Translations under genes and position numbers: made by a program
The notes under the pieces: model-generated
The model's input: the letters and a program-made list of their open reading frames with translations, nothing else
Told to the model about the DNA's origin: nothing
Databases searched by the model: none
Shown: positions 16,381 through 25,724 of the stretch, piece by piece
Numbering within the stretch: position 1 is the stretch's first letter
How the letters are laid out: each line of letters begins with the position of its first letter
Assembly (NCBI GenBank): GCA_023443515.1
Contig: JAEZUC010000111.1
Span: 1 to 64,000, forward strand
Source of the DNA: Bacillota bacterium
Lineage (GTDB): Bacteria; Bacillota; Clostridia; Acetivibrionales; DSM-1351
Length of the DNA stretch: 64,000 bases
Reading direction: 5' to 3'

Positions 16381-19300
16381 CTACTTAATATTATTATTCT
16401 TAAATAAATATTCTGCAACTTCTGATGGTATTGTGTTTAAGAAATAATGTCCTCCTTTATCAAACACTCTTAAATCAATAGAGTTAATCCATTTTTCCCA
16501 AACTTTCCAATTCTCTTCATAATTTTCTGTTATTTGATCATCCTTAGTTATTACCACCACAGCCGGAGTATTTAACTTTATATTACTATTTTCATTCCAA
16601 AGTGAATTTAAGAACTGATTCGATTCATTTGCATCATGCTTAAAAATTTCTGTTAAGTTTGTCTCATATACTTCACCAAGACTTGAAAATTCACTGGATC
16701 CACTCCACTCAGTATATAGTTCTCTTATGGCATCAAAATTAACATTTTTAGTTCTTTCTAACTTTTCCAAAAACTCATCCGGACCCGTAAGTATCTTACC
16801 TGCCAAATATAGTTTTTTAGGTGCAGTTCCTCTCTTCTCTAACTCATTTGTTACTGATAAGGCCAAAGAAGTACCTACACAATGTCCCCAGATAATGATT
16901 TCTTTGTCCTTCATCTTTATTTGAATTTCATCAGCTAATAATTTAGTAGTTTCGGTAAAACTGGTAAATTTGCCCTTAACATTAGCATCATGTCCCGGTA
17001 ATTCTGCTGCAAATACTGAAACATCTGCATTAAGCTCTTCAATTTCTTTTGCTATTGGCATAAAGTTAATAGCATTACCTCCTGCATATGGCAAGAAAAT
17101 AATATTTATTTTAGATACGGTTGCCTTAGTTAAGCAATGAAGTATCTTAGTGTCCTGAACTTGATTCTCATTATTATTTAAAACTTCTTCAGCAAGTTCA
17201 TAAAGTTTAGATTTGTTCATTAAGGTTTTTAATGTAACTTTCTTTTGAAAAAATAGTGAAGCCTTTAATGCTGAAAGTGAATTTCCTCCTATTAAGAAAA
17301 AGTCATCTTTTAATGAAATTTTTTCTTTTGGTATCTTTAATACACTGGACCAAATACTTTTTATTTTTTCTACTGTTTTGCTAAATTCAGGGTCCATAAG
17401 TTTTTGGTCTAATGCATTTTCTTCAAAATTATCATTAACTATTGAGCTATTTTCTTCTTCACTATAAATGTTAAACTTTGCTAAATACTTATCTATATCA
17501 AGCTCGCTGTGTTTATTATTAGTTTTGTTAACCATACTTTCTAAAATTTCAATAAATACTTCACCAAACGCTTTTATATCCTCTTCATCATATATAGCTG
17601 TTTGGTAGTGTAAACTTAGCTCTACTTCATCATTATAAAAATGTCTGGAATATTCAACTCTAAGTGGGAATTCAGTTATAGCAGCTGCTCTAACATCTAT
17701 CATATCAAAGCCGGGTAAATCTCTAAGTTTTTTTAATGAATAGAAATGTGTAAAATTAAAAACTATCTCAAATAGAATTCCCCTATTACCTACATCTTCC
17801 TTTGCCTTAGCCATTGGATATCTTCTATATGGTAAAAACTTACCTTCAGCATTATATACATTTTGGATTAGTTCTTTCCATGATGAATCCTTTTCTAATA
17901 TTACACGGAATGGCATAGTATTCAAGAAAACACCTAATGCGTCTTCTGCACCTAGCAGTTCAGGTCTTCCTCCTATTTCATATCCGGTAAATACATCATT
18001 CTTTTTTGTTAATAAAGAAATAAATTTAATATGGGATGCTAATAATATATCTTTTACCGGAACCTTAAGGCTATTTGCCAAATCAATAAGTTGTCCTGAT
18101 AATCCTTCAGGTAATTTAATATCCTGGAATATTACCTCATTTCCCTTACTTTTATTAGTTTTTCTTGCTCGTGGTATCTTCCCATCAGGTACATCCTTCA
18201 ATACATTAATCCAGAACTTATTAAATTTTTCTGATTTAATAGCTTTTTGTTCAAGATAAATAAATGTTTTATTATGATTATTGCTACTTAGACTCTTATC
18301 ATAAATATCTTTTCCTTCTAATAACCGGAAGTAAGTTTCAAACAAGAATGTATGAACCTTATTCATACTCCATCCATCTAAAGCTGAATTATGCTGACTT
18401 ATACTATATTTATAGGAATCATCACTTAATATATGAATGTGTAACTGTACTAAGCCTGGTGTACTCCAATTGAATGGTCTGTGTTGTTCTTTCCAAAACC
18501 ATTGCTGATACATTTTCTCTTTTTCTTCATCTGTTTTCAAACCACATAAATCATAAACATTCAAAGGTAGGTTTTCAACTTTCTTATGAACAATTTGAAG
18601 ATATTCTGAAAAATCGCTTAAACTATAACTTGTCCTAAAGATAGGTTGTGTTTCTACTAGTCTTTTCACTGCTATCTTAAATAAATCAACATTTATTTTT
18701 CCCTTTATTGTATAAGATACAATGTCATGATAGTTATTATCACCTTCCATAATTGTACTTTGGTATACTAAACCAGACTGCAACATGGACATAGGATATG
18801 CATCTTCAACATAATCGGGCATTTTTGCTTTATCTTCAGCTGATATTAATTCAAAATTATCTATCTCTTTAAAATCTTCCTCATCTACATCTTCTTCTGA
18901 TGAACTATTTAATAAATCCATGATAGTAGGATTTTTAAATAGCTGTTGGAAGGTAAACTTTAATCCTTTTTCATTAGCTAAAGCTAATACTGATACAAAG
19001 TTAATTGAATTTCCGCCTAATTCAAAAAAGTTATCATTTATGCCTACTTCATCAACACCTAATACATCCTGCCATATTTGAGCAATTATCTTTTCCTCTT
19101 TTGATGAAGGTAGTATTTTATCCTTATTTTTATCATTCTCATTTAACTCTAATAAGATTTTTTTATTTACCTTTCCATTTGGAGTAAATGGAATAGCATC
19201 TATTATTGTTATACTATCTGGCACCATATACTTTGGCAGAAGCTTTGAAACATCTTCCCTAATTTTTTCTTTTGATACACTCTTATCCTTTAAAATAACA

Positions 19301-21390
19301 TATGTTAATAAGTGAACTATATTATCAGTTCCTACATTAGTTATAACTATTACATCACTAACATAGTTCTGTTTAGTAAATGCTGCTTCAACTTCACCTA
19401 ACTCTATTCTAAATCCACGTATTTTAACCTGTCTATCATTTCTGCCAAAAAACTCAAAAGTTTTATCATGTCTTATTCTAGCTAAATCTCCCGTTAAATA
19501 AACTCTTTCTTCATCTAATGATGGCATAGCTACAAATCTCTCTTTAGTTCTCACTTCATCATTGATATAACCATTAGCAACTCCAACTCCTGCAATACAT
19601 AATTCACCCACCATCCCTACCGGACGTTTATTATGTTTAGCATCGACAATATATAATCTAATATTATCTATTGGGTTGCCTATAGGAACCGGATTTTCAC
19701 CCTTCTTTGTTACATGACAAGATACATCAACTGTAGCTTCTGTAGGCCCGTATAAATTAATTAGTTTAGAACTATCGAATAACTCATAAAATTTCTGTAC
19801 ATGATTTGGACTTAGAGCTTCTCCACTACTGAATACACTTCTAAGACTTTTTATTCTATCCAGAGAATGAGTACTATTTACATAATCAATAAAAGCATTT
19901 AGCATAGATGGTACAAAATGCATAGTTGTTACTGCATTTTTTTCAATTGTTTCTATAATTACCTCTGGATTTGCTTCTTCCCCTGCCGGTAATAGTGTTA
20001 CCTTTCCACCTATAATCGCCCACCAGAAAAGTTCCCAAACCGATACATCAAAAGTAGCCGGGGTCTTTTGTAAAATAACATCATCATCCTTTAAAGTAAA
20101 ACTTCTGTGCATCCACTCTATACGATTTACTACACTTCTTTGACTGACACATACACCCTTGGGCATTCCTGTTGATCCTGATGTAAAAATAATATATGCA
20201 AGAGAATCCGGTTTAACATTTATGTCTTCATAAACATAATTTGATTCATTAATCTCTACAGTTGAATATCCTCTTACGGTAGCAGGAACTTTATCTTCAT
20301 ATTTCTGTTCATAAATTACTATACCTGTAGAACTTTGTTTTAAAACTGTTTCGTTTCTTGTTTGAGGTGTTTTGGGATCTAAAGGTAAATATGCTTTTCC
20401 AGCTAAAAGTATTCCATAAACACCTGCCAAGAAGTCTACTGACCTATCACAGAGTATTCCCACAATAGCTTCTTCATCTTTGCTCACTTTTCTAATAAAA
20501 GCAGCAGTTCTTTTAGCTTTTTCTTCAAACTCACTATATGTTATATTTTTGCCATTGTCTATTATTGCGCATTTATCCGGGTATTTTGAAAAAGTTTGTT
20601 TAAATAAGTCAACTAATGAGGCTTCATCAGAAAAAGCAGTATATGTAGAATTTAATGAACTATATATATAATTATCATTTTCTGAAATCAAATTCTCATT
20701 AAACAGTGTTTGTTCTCCAGACTCTGCGCAAGCTTTAAGTATCATTTTAATCTTATTTGCCAGATCTTTAATGGAATCTAATAAATAACATGAAGCATCG
20801 CCAATTACTTTAAGTATAAAACCTTTATCCTTGTCTAATAAAAAGTTAAATTCAAGGTTTGAACATTCATTTAAATAGTTTTGATTATAATCTTCTAAAG
20901 TAGTTATGTTTATGCCTAAATTAACATTATCAACTAATAAATCAACCGGATATTTTTGATATTCTTTCGCAAATTCCACATAAGTATTTATATTGTTAAA
21001 TAATGCTCCATACGTCATGTTTTTATCTGTAATTACTCTTAAAGGTACTTTTAGTGAATTATTTATATTTGAATTATACTGAACTAATATATCTTCATTA
21101 ACACCATTATAAGCAGTAAATATTAATGAAATTATTGACATTGCAAAGATGTTGTCAATATTATTATTAGTTGTACCGAATGTTTTAATGAGCTTTTCAC
21201 AAAGTTTGAAATCTATCTTTACAGATGCCGAATGATAATCTGCTTCGCACTTATTATTAAGATTATAAAAATCCGGTAATAACTTAGTTGGAATTGCTCC
21301 TTCTAATTGTTTTCTCCAATATTTATCTGCTGTTGGCATAGTTGCTGCCAATATTTTTTTCTGCCCCTTAGTCATTCCTTTATTTACCAT
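16381..21390 (-). CDS. NRPS: partial C - A(Ser) - T - C - T - TE
   Basis: 1669-aa nonribosomal peptide synthetase. Residues 1-240 match only the C-terminal lobe of a condensation domain. The A domain (about 260-745) has FTSGSTGMPKG, NLYGPTEA and TGD motifs; its specificity residues read D448 V449 W452 H491 F520 S522 L546 V554 D555 K740, the serine code of EntF. T1 has LGGNS (Ser795). The C domain (about 865-1290) has HNSALDG where HHxxxDG is usual. T2 has GGNS (Ser1371). The terminal thioesterase (about 1425-1669) has GHCVG, with Cys1504 in place of Ser, plus a late GGH. The terminal TE makes this the release module. Confidence 0.88.
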   Translation of the reverse strand: MVNKGMTKGQKKILAATMPTADKYWRKQLEGAIPTKLLPDFYNLNNKCEADYHSASVKIDFKLCEKLIKTFGTTNNNIDNIFAMSIISLIFTAYNGVNEDILVQYNSNINNSLKVPLRVITDKNMTYGALFNNINTYVEFAKEYQKYPVDLLVDNVNLGINITTLEDYNQNYLNECSNLEFNFLLDKDKGFILKVIGDASCYLLDSIKDLANKIKMILKACAESGEQTLFNENLISENDNYIYSSLNSTYTAFSDEASLVDLFKQTFSKYPDKCAIIDNGKNITYSEFEEKAKRTAAFIRKVSKDEEAIVGILCDRSVDFLAGVYGILLAGKAYLPLDPKTPQTRNETVLKQSSTGIVIYEQKYEDKVPATVRGYSTVEINESNYVYEDINVKPDSLAYIIFTSGSTGMPKGVCVSQRSVVNRIEWMHRSFTLKDDDVILQKTPATFDVSVWELFWWAIIGGKVTLLPAGEEANPEVIIETIEKNAVTTMHFVPSMLNAFIDYVNSTHSLDRIKSLRSVFSSGEALSPNHVQKFYELFDSSKLINLYGPTEATVDVSCHVTKKGENPVPIGNPIDNIRLYIVDAKHNKRPVGMVGELCIAGVGVANGYINDEVRTKERFVAMPSLDEERVYLTGDLARIRHDKTFEFFGRNDRQVKIRGFRIELGEVEAAFTKQNYVSDVIVITNVGTDNIVHLLTYVILKDKSVSKEKIREDVSKLLPKYMVPDSITIIDAIPFTPNGKVNKKILLELNENDKNKDKILPSSKEEKIIAQIWQDVLGVDEVGINDNFFELGGNSINFVSVLALANEKGLKFTFQQLFKNPTIMDLLNSSSEEDVDEEDFKEIDNFELISAEDKAKMPDYVEDAYPMSMLQSGLVYQSTIMEGDNNYHDIVSYTIKGKINVDLFKIAVKRLVETQPIFRTSYSLSDFSEYLQIVHKKVENLPLNVYDLCGLKTDEEKEKMYQQWFWKEQHRPFNWSTPGLVQLHIHILSDDSYKYSISQHNSALDGWSMNKVHTFLFETYFRLLEGKDIYDKSLSSNNHNKTFIYLEQKAIKSEKFNKFWINVLKDVPDGKIPRARKTNKSKGNEVIFQDIKLPEGLSGQLIDLANSLKVPVKDILLASHIKFISLLTKKNDVFTGYEIGGRPELLGAEDALGVFLNTMPFRVILEKDSSWKELIQNVYNAEGKFLPYRRYPMAKAKEDVGNRGILFEIVFNFTHFYSLKKLRDLPGFDMIDVRAAAITEFPLRVEYSRHFYNDEVELSLHYQTAIYDEEDIKAFGEVFIEILESMVNKTNNKHSELDIDKYLAKFNIYSEEENSSIVNDNFEENALDQKLMDPEFSKTVEKIKSIWSSVLKIPKEKISLKDDFFLIGGNSLSALKASLFFQKKVTLKTLMNKSKLYELAEEVLNNNENQVQDTKILHCLTKATVSKINIIFLPYAGGNAINFMPIAKEIEELNADVSVFAAELPGHDANVKGKFTSFTETTKLLADEIQIKMKDKEIIIWGHCVGTSLALSVTNELEKRGTAPKKLYLAGKILTGPDEFLEKLERTKNVNFDAIRELYTEWSGSSEFSSLGEVYETNLTEIFKHDANESNQFLNSLWNENSNIKLNTPAVVVITKDDQITENYEENWKVWEKWINSIDLRVFDKGGHYFLNTIPSEVAEYLFKNNNIK

Positions 21391-21418
21391 ACTTATCCCC
21401 TCTTTTCATACTTTTCTT

Positions 21419-24400
21419 TTACATACTACATATTACTAATTCATTTATACTGTTATATTTATTTAAGTCCTTCTCGGTTAAGCATTTTAGTGTTAATTTA
21501 AACATTTCTCCCAAACTAGCCATTGTGTCTTGCAAAAAGGCATCATCCATATACTCCCACTCTACTTCCAGATATGATTTATTATCAAACAACTGCATAT
21601 TAAGCATAAACATTCCGTCCATAGGACTTATAGGTTTTGCTTTAACTGGGATTCCAAATAACTCCGAATTAGTATCCTGCCAAGAATGATATGCTATTAA
21701 AGTATCTGTCAAACTAGGCTTTATAGCACCTTTTTTATTTCTTAACCCATAAATAAAGTCTACAGATGCATCACTAAATTTTTGTACCTCACGTAAATTG
21801 CGGATAAATTTAACCATATAGCTGTTTATACTTTCATTATCATTTACATGCGAATATATCCACAAAGTATTAGTTAGCATTGCAACCACATCATTATTTA
21901 AATCACTATATTGACGACTTGGTGTTGCAAACACTACATCATTGCCTGCGGTTATAGTATGTAAAAAGCCTGCATAAGTAATCATTAATCCTTCAAAAGT
22001 GGTCATACTATTCTTTTCACACCATTTTCTTAACCTTAAAGTCATCTCTTCATTTACTTTGAATTTGTAACAATTATTTTTATGAGAATAGTTTTCTTTT
22101 TGAACTTCGTCTAAAGGTAGTTCATTCATTTCATGATAGTCAGCAAAATATTTTTGATAATACTCATTACTTTTTTCTTCATTATTTTTATAATTACTTA
22201 ATGCTTCTTCTACTAGGTCAGCATAATTTGATATTAATTTTTCCTTGCCACCTCTGTAATATAAATCATTCAAATCTCGAATAATAAGTTTTAAGGATGC
22301 ACCATCAACAATGATATGATGAAAGTCCATAAATAGCCATCTGTCATTATCACCCTCAATTATGGAAAATCTAAAGGGCAGTTCCTCCTTTAAATTAAAA
22401 GGCCTGATTAAATTTTCTAAATCCGGTGTTCCATGAATTCTTTCCACCTCAAAATCAACTTCATTTTCTATAGTTTGAAATATATCTATTCCTTCAATAG
22501 AAAACTTAACTCTCAATGCATCGTGTCTACTAACTAACTTATTTAATGCATCAATTAATAAATCAGCATCTATTTCCTTCGGCATCTTAATTAACATTGG
22601 AATATTATATTTAACAGATTCTTGATTTACGGTAAAATCAATAAAAATTGGTTTTTGTTGATTTAATATTGGCAGTTTGTTTTTTAAACTTGTTTCTTTA
22701 TTTTCATTTTCTATTATCTCTTTTGGCTGTAGATTAATAAAGGTAAGTAAATCTTTAATAGTCGCATTCATTAGAATATCAACTGCATTAATCTCAACAT
22801 TAAATTGTTCACTTATATCACTTGCTAAATAAACTGCAGTTAGAGAATCAACACCTAATTCAAAGAAAGAAACCATTGCATTGTCAATCTCAGCACCTGT
22901 TCTTTTTTTTATTATGTCGGCCATCAGCAATTCTTCTTTTGTCTCAAAATTACTTATGTCTATCTTTTCATTCTCATTAACACTGCCAACTTCAAAAAGT
23001 TCTTTTATCTGCTTATAATCAATCTTGCCATTCTTATTTATTGGCAAATCATCGATAATTTGTATTTGAGAAAGAACTATATGAGATGGAGCCACTTCTG
23101 CGAACTTTTTACGTATTAATTCAGTACTTATCTCTCTTCCAGCCTTCAAAGTAATACAGCAGCAGATTTCCTTCCCCCCCTGCAAATTGGACACAATACA
23201 AGTTACTGCTTTCTCAATTTCAGGAATCCTTTTTAAGAAGATTTCCACTGCATCTAGTTCTATACGATAACCTCTTATTTTTACCTGTCGGTCCTGTCTT
23301 CCTAAAAAGTGTAAATTCTTATTAATATCTTCCCTAACTAAATCGCCGGTTTTGTATAGCTTGCCTCCTTCAAAAGGATTGTCTATAAAACGTTCCTCAT
23401 TTAATTGTTTATTATTTACATATCCCTTAGCAACACCTTTTCCTCCTATATACAGCTCACCTACTTCCCCGTCTTTGACAGGATTTAAATCTTCATCAAG
23501 CACATATACACATACGTTTTTGATAGGTTTTCCAATTGGAATAACTTGTCCATTATTTTTAACACTTATTTTATATACTGTGGAAAATGTTGTACACTCA
23601 GTAGGTCCATAACCATTAAATACTGTTATTTCATTACAAGCATCTAATACTCTGTCTACATGGTCAGGGTTAACAACATCCCCCCCAACAATTAATTCTT
23701 TAACACCTTCAAATGTCTCTGGTTTCTTTTCTGCCACAATACTAAAAAGAGGTGATGTCAACCACATGGTAGTGACTTTATAGTTACAAATCACATTACC
23801 CAAATACTTAAGGTCTGTTATTCTCTGATTTTCTATAAGTATAAGAGTACCTCCATTTAATAAAGTTCCCCATACATCAAAGGTTGAGGCATCAAAGGTA
23901 GGGGCTCCTGTCTGCAACATTCTAACAGTTTCATCCAGCTTTACGTAATTTGATTCCACTGTTAGATTTAAAATATTATCATGTGTAACGCCTACACCTT
24001 TTGGTATTCCCGTAGTTCCAGAAGTAAACATAATATATGCTAATGAATCTGGTTCTAAATCTTTTAATTGATACTCATTTTCAAGGTTTTTTAAGGATAA
24101 AATATTTTTAGTATTAACAAAAGAAAATTTAATATCTTCATCTGTAAGTATTAGTTGCATATCTACACTATTAGATAATTGTTCTATATATTCCGGTGAA
24201 TTTTTCACATCTAAGGGAACATATACTGCTCCCATAGTTACTAGTGCCAACATAGAAACAATCCAGTTAAACTTTTCCTTACATAGTATGCCAACTCTAT
24301 CTCCAATTTTTACATCATATTCAGAAAGATTTTTACATAATAAAGCTTCTTTCTCCTTGAGCTCATTATATGTTACTGATTCACCACCACTAATTATGGC

Positions 24401-24460
24401 GATATTATCCTTATACCTGTCTGATATATAATCAAATCTGCTTTTAATAGTATTATTCAT
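21419..24460 (-). CDS. NRPS: A(Val) - T - C
   Basis: About 1013 aa. The A domain (about 10-490) carries FTSGTTGIPKG and GYGPTEC; its specificity residues read D-A-F-W-I-G-G-T-F-K, the classic valine code. The T domain has the motif GVDSL (Ser near 539). A complete C domain (about 590-1013) has an intact HHIIVDG. It begins without its own C domain, so its donor arrangement is odd. ATG 24460, with GAGGTG 9 nt upstream, sits just after the ATP-grasp stop. It precedes the Ser-module NRPS with about 28 bp between. Confidence 0.87.
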   Translation of the reverse strand: MNNTIKSRFDYISDRYKDNIAIISGGESVTYNELKEKEALLCKNLSEYDVKIGDRVGILCKEKFNWIVSMLALVTMGAVYVPLDVKNSPEYIEQLSNSVDMQLILTDEDIKFSFVNTKNILSLKNLENEYQLKDLEPDSLAYIMFTSGTTGIPKGVGVTHDNILNLTVESNYVKLDETVRMLQTGAPTFDASTFDVWGTLLNGGTLILIENQRITDLKYLGNVICNYKVTTMWLTSPLFSIVAEKKPETFEGVKELIVGGDVVNPDHVDRVLDACNEITVFNGYGPTECTTFSTVYKISVKNNGQVIPIGKPIKNVCVYVLDEDLNPVKDGEVGELYIGGKGVAKGYVNNKQLNEERFIDNPFEGGKLYKTGDLVREDINKNLHFLGRQDRQVKIRGYRIELDAVEIFLKRIPEIEKAVTCIVSNLQGGKEICCCITLKAGREISTELIRKKFAEVAPSHIVLSQIQIIDDLPINKNGKIDYKQIKELFEVGSVNENEKIDISNFETKEELLMADIIKKRTGAEIDNAMVSFFELGVDSLTAVYLASDISEQFNVEINAVDILMNATIKDLLTFINLQPKEIIENENKETSLKNKLPILNQQKPIFIDFTVNQESVKYNIPMLIKMPKEIDADLLIDALNKLVSRHDALRVKFSIEGIDIFQTIENEVDFEVERIHGTPDLENLIRPFNLKEELPFRFSIIEGDNDRWLFMDFHHIIVDGASLKLIIRDLNDLYYRGGKEKLISNYADLVEEALSNYKNNEEKSNEYYQKYFADYHEMNELPLDEVQKENYSHKNNCYKFKVNEEMTLRLRKWCEKNSMTTFEGLMITYAGFLHTITAGNDVVFATPSRQYSDLNNDVVAMLTNTLWIYSHVNDNESINSYMVKFIRNLREVQKFSDASVDFIYGLRNKKGAIKPSLTDTLIAYHSWQDTNSELFGIPVKAKPISPMDGMFMLNMQLFDNKSYLEVEWEYMDDAFLQDTMASLGEMFKLTLKCLTEKDLNKYNSINELVICSM

Positions 24461-24464
24461 AATT

Positions 24465-25724
24465 TTATTCACCTCGTTCTGTGGTAAATTTAGGAGTTAT
24501 GGTATTTCTCACAATATTAATTGTTTCTTCAAATTGTTCAAAATCTTCTGCATCCCCATAAACAACTCCTATATTATTCTCAGTGCCTAACCTATAGTCA
24601 ACAATGTCACCTATAGATTTTCTAATGTTAACATGCGCAATATTTGGCATGCTCTTTATCTTCTCTAGCCCTTCTATTCCAGAAAATACTGCGTTTTCTA
24701 CCGCAGGGGCTTCCAGAAAAATTTCAAAAAAAACCTTTGATAATGAATCTACATTTAAATTCATATCAACCTTACGCCCAAGCGCTATCATCAAAGCAAC
24801 CTTTACCAAATCAATACCTGAAGCTCTTTTTATTATTTCAGATACATATCCACCCAGCCTTCCGTTGACTTCAATAATTCTTGGACCCTGATCTGTTAAT
24901 TTTATCTCTGTGTGAGTTATTCCCTCAGTTATACCTAAAGCTTTAATTGCTTTTGCTTCTACCTCTAAGATTTTTTCTGCCAATTCCTTTGAAAATGGAT
25001 GTGGCACAAACATTCCAGTTTCTGAAAAATTATTTGTTAAAGGTAACTTTGCGGTAATACAAACCTGCTTTGATTCATTATCCTGATGAATAGATTCAAC
25101 AGATACATAGTCACCATAATATTTATCTTTTAAAGCAGCATTACCCTCTAAAAATTCTTCAAGTACATATTCAAGGTTCTCCGGGAATTCAAATAAAGTT
25201 CTTTTAACTTCAGTCAATGATAATACCTTTCTGGTCCATTTGCTGCCTGCTCCTGTTCGTGGTTTTAAAATAGCCGGGAATCCGACTTTTTCACAATTGA
25301 TTTCATAGTTTTCTCTATTTATGATAGTATGTTTAACAACATTTATATTATCTTGTGCTAAAGACTCTCTTTGTTTATATTTATCTGTCAGTGCGTTTAC
25401 AGTTTCTAGAGAATGTCCCGGGAAATTCATTCTCTCGCATAATTCAGCTATTATTTTTAATTTATATTCACTAAATGTTAGAATTCCTTTTACATTCTCT
25501 TTCTTAAGAATTTCTATAATTTCTTCTTCATTAAGACCTGATATATCATAAGAAATTACATATTTCGTTAATAGCTGAATTTCTTTTTTATCGTTTTCGT
25601 TGCAAGCCTCATCAAATAAAATAACAATTTCACAGACTCCTAAAGAAGCCGCCTTTATTGTTAAGGGCGACGCTGAACCTGTCGCATATACAACTGCAAG
25701 CTTATCAGATACAGACTTAATCAT
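24465..25724 (-). CDS. ATP-grasp ligase 1
   Basis: 419-aa ATP-grasp enzyme. The ATP lid region KPRTGAGSKW, LEEFLEG and the metal-binding IIEVNGRLGG are visible, with a preATP-grasp domain in the first ~110 residues. Such enzymes activate a carboxylate as acyl phosphate and join it to an amine, for example L-amino acid ligases. The gene overlaps the Thr-module NRPS by 8 bp and ends within 5 bp of the Val-module NRPS, so its activity is probably part of peptide assembly or modification. Substrate unknown. Confidence 0.82.
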   Translation of the reverse strand: MIKSVSDKLAVVYATGSASPLTIKAASLGVCEIVILFDEACNENDKKEIQLLTKYVISYDISGLNEEEIIEILKKENVKGILTFSEYKLKIIAELCERMNFPGHSLETVNALTDKYKQRESLAQDNINVVKHTIINRENYEINCEKVGFPAILKPRTGAGSKWTRKVLSLTEVKRTLFEFPENLEYVLEEFLEGNAALKDKYYGDYVSVESIHQDNESKQVCITAKLPLTNNFSETGMFVPHPFSKELAEKILEVEAKAIKALGITEGITHTEIKLTDQGPRIIEVNGRLGGYVSEIIKRASGIDLVKVALMIALGRKVDMNLNVDSLSKVFFEIFLEAPAVENAVFSGIEGLEKIKSMPNIAHVNIRKSIGDIVDYRLGTENNIGVVYGDAEDFEQFEETINIVRNTITPKFTTERGE

